From assembly GCA_935421135.1 (NCBI GenBank), contig OW285187.1, forward strand, positions 11,495,929 to 11,559,928: 64,000 nt of DNA, in the 5' to 3' direction. Origin of the DNA: Bugulina stolonifera. Lineage: Eukaryota > Bryozoa > Gymnolaemata > Cheilostomatida > Bugulidae. The translations under genes and the position numbers were made by a program. Shown here piece by piece: positions 61,790 to 64,000 of this stretch (position 1 is its first letter; each line of letters starts with the position of its first letter). The notes under the pieces were generated by a model. That model saw nothing but the letters and a program-made list of their open reading frames with translations. It made no database searches and was not told the origin of the DNA.

Positions 61790-63440
61790 TCTAGTTCTAC
61801 TCATCTATCCATATGTGTACACATGTTAAAATACCTTTATATAATAGTTCAAACACAATTGAATGAATAAAAGACACATATCTAAAGGAGTATGTCATAG
61901 CTATTATTAGCAAGAAAAGACTGTGTGCATGTGTTAAGTCAGCATACATAATACATTAAATAAGCTTTTCACAATAGTAGCGATAGAATAAATAAAAGGT
62001 TGTATGCATGTGTTAAGTCAGCATTATGTAATTCATTAAATAAACTTTTCACAATAGTAGCAATAGAATATATAAAAGGTTGTATGCATGTGTTAAGTCA
62101 GCATTATGTAATACATTAAATAAACTTTTTACAATACTAGCAATAGAATGAATAAATGTGTACACATGGTAAAATACCATTATATAATAATTTAAACACA
62201 ATTGAATGAATAAAACGCACATATATGTAAAGGAGTATGGCATACCTATTATTAGCAAGAAAAGGCTGTGTGCATGTGTTAAGTCAGCATATATAATACA
62301 TTAAATAAACTTTTCACAAAGTCAGCATAATATATAATACATTAAATAAACTTTTCACAATAGTAGCAATAGAATAAATAAAAGGTTGTGTGCATGTGTT
62401 AAGTCAGCATTATGTAATTCATTAAATAAACTTTTCACAATAGTAGCAATAGAATAAATAAAAGATTGTGTACACATGTTAAAATACCATTATATAATAA
62501 TTTAAACACAATTGAATGAATAAAAGGCACATATGTAAAGGAGTATGACATACCTATTATTAGCAAGAAAAGGCTGTGTGCATGTGTTAAGTCAGCATAT
62601 ATAATACATTAAATAAACTTTTCACAAAGTCAGCATAAGATATAATACATTAAATAAACTTTTCACAATAGTAGCAATAGAATAAATAAAGGGTTGTATG
62701 CATGTGTTAAGTCAGCATTATGTAATTCATTAAATAAACTTTTCACAATAGTAGCTATAGAATAAATAAAAGAGTGTGTACACATGTTAAAATACCTTTA
62801 TATAATAATTTAAACACAATTGAAAGAATAGGCTGTGTGCATGTGTTAAGTCAGCATATATAATAGATTAAATAAGCTTTTCACACAAAATACCTTTATA
62901 TAATAATTTAAACACAGTTGAAAGAATAGGCTGTGTGCATGTGTTAAGTCAGCATATATAATAGATTAAATAAGCTTTTCACAATAGTAGCAATTGAATA
63001 AATAAAAGGTTGTGTGCATGTGTTAAGTCAGCATTATGTAATTCATTAAATAAACTTTTCACAATAGTAGCAATAGAATAAATAAAAGATTGTGTACACA
63101 TGTTGAAATACCTTTATATAATAGATTAAATAAGCTTTTCACATACCTATTATTAGCAAGAAAAGGCTGTGTGCATGTGTTAAGTCAGCATATATAATAG
63201 ATTAAATAAGCTTTTCACAATAGTAGCAATAGAATAAATAAAAGGTTGTGTGCATGTGTTAAGTCAGCATTATGTAATTCATTAAATAAACTTTTCACAA
63301 TAGTAGCAATAGAATAAATAAAAGATTGTGTACACATGTTAAAATACCTTTATATAATAATTTAAACACAATTGAAAGAATAGGCTGTGTGCATGTGTTA
63401 AGTCAGCATATATAATAGATTAAATAAGCTTTTCAATAGT
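61790..63440. repeat. complex AT-rich satellite, unit about 75-80 bp with higher-order pattern
   Basis: Modules repeated many times in changing order: gcatgtgttaagtcagcat, cattaaataaacttttcaca, atagtagcaatagaataaat, and a longer block with acacatgttaaaatacc and tataataatttaaacacaat. Some arrays alternate short and long modules, giving a higher-order unit of about 290-310 bp. Confidence 0.9.
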
Positions 63441-63751
63441 AGGTAGGTGTCACTGTTTTAGTCTCCCTATAATAAATATAAAGTAGCAGGGTGTAAGTAA
63501 TTTTTTAGCTTGATAGCATTATATACAATAAACACTTCACAATTGCTGCCAATTACCCTATTTAGCACTAACCTTATGTTCTACTTGTTGAAATCTCTGA
63601 TCAGGTGCTGACTAGTAGGTAGCTGTCTCTGTTTTAGTCTCACTCTGTTGACTAGAGGCTGATTGTACATACTGCTAGAGTGAGAAACTCATACCTTAAA
63701 TAGTAGTATTCAGTAGGCGGAGTCTAACCATTTCCCCACCCTTTGCAATAC

Positions 63752-64000
63752 CACCCCGATGCGTCCCGATGTGAATCCGAAGCCTCCCGATGCACCCCGA
63801 TGCGAATCCGAAGCCTCCCGATGCACCCCGATGTGAATCCGAAGCCTCCCGATGCACCCCGATGTGAATCCGAAGCCTCCCGATGCACCCCGATGCGAAT
63901 CCGAAGCCTCCCGATGCACCCCGATGTGAATCCGAAGCATCCCGATGCACCCCGATGTGAATCCGAAGCCTCCCGATGCACCCCGATGCGAATCCGAAGC
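63752..64000. repeat. 31-bp minisatellite running off the window
   Basis: Eight copies of gaagcctcccgatgcaccc+cgatgYgaatcc, very uniform apart from gatgc/gatgt. All three minus-strand frames are open because 31 is not a multiple of 3; they are not genes. Confidence 0.95.

Noticed and set aside
62049..62258. 69-codon frame rich in Tyr/Ile/Leu
   Set aside because: Falls in the AT-rich satellite.
63696..63981. three minus-strand frames with repeated HRGASGGFGF
   Set aside because: 31-bp minisatellite read in three frames.

Overview
The window is eukaryotic and almost certainly animal DNA. It is AT-rich, its genes are split into many short exons with GT-AG introns, and it holds a class A GPCR, an LRR-Roc-COR (Roco) gene, LTR and non-LTR retrotransposons and tRNA-derived SINEs. 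I infer an early-branching metazoan such as a sponge; no single feature proves this. All exon models were built by eye from splice signals, reading-phase continuity and, for one pair, comparison of duplicated copies.

Layout. 1-610: the last two coding exons of a coiled-coil gene (+). About 1.3-1.85 kb: an unrecognised coding exon (-). 3.7-24.0 kb: two tandem 17-exon paralogues on the minus strand (A, 3733-15869, 726 aa; B, 17447-23972, 729 aa), both open throughout, with an N-terminal hydrophobic segment, a coiled coil and a C-terminal cysteine knuckle. Gene A carries a young 5.2 kb LTR retrotransposon (4774-9983) in its last-but-one intron. Between A and B lies a broken copy of exon 8 flanked by inverted repeats. 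25.7-32.3 kb: an 11-exon single-pass membrane protein gene (+). 32.7-40.9 kb: a 12-exon gene (-) for a CCCH/RWD-like/CHY zinc-finger protein; one of its introns contains a complete 6-exon GPCR gene on the opposite strand (34829-37115). 42.7-43.5 kb: a 5'-truncated, frameshifted LINE reverse transcriptase. 45.75-59.96 kb: a Roco-type gene (+) with a putative N-myristoylation start, a tandem array of near-identical two-repeat LRR exons, and a large Roc-COR exon. 60-61.2 kb: an abrupt GC-rich island, followed by a family-B DNA polymerase fragment (61.56-61.71 kb, -). 61.8-64 kb: satellite and minisatellite DNA.

The most interesting system is the LRR array of the Roco gene. Seven complete 144-bp exons, all of the same symmetric phase, differ mainly at a few residues expected on the concave ligand face, while framework residues and introns are nearly constant. 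This looks like a modular recognition receptor expanded by exon duplication, with the possibility of variable exon use. Other points are the pol-less LTR element with a gag-zinc-finger ORF and a tRNA-Leu primer site, the MITE-like capture of exon 8, the nested GPCR, and a dispersed short hairpin repeat based on GTTGTCCTCTC/GAGAGGACAAC.
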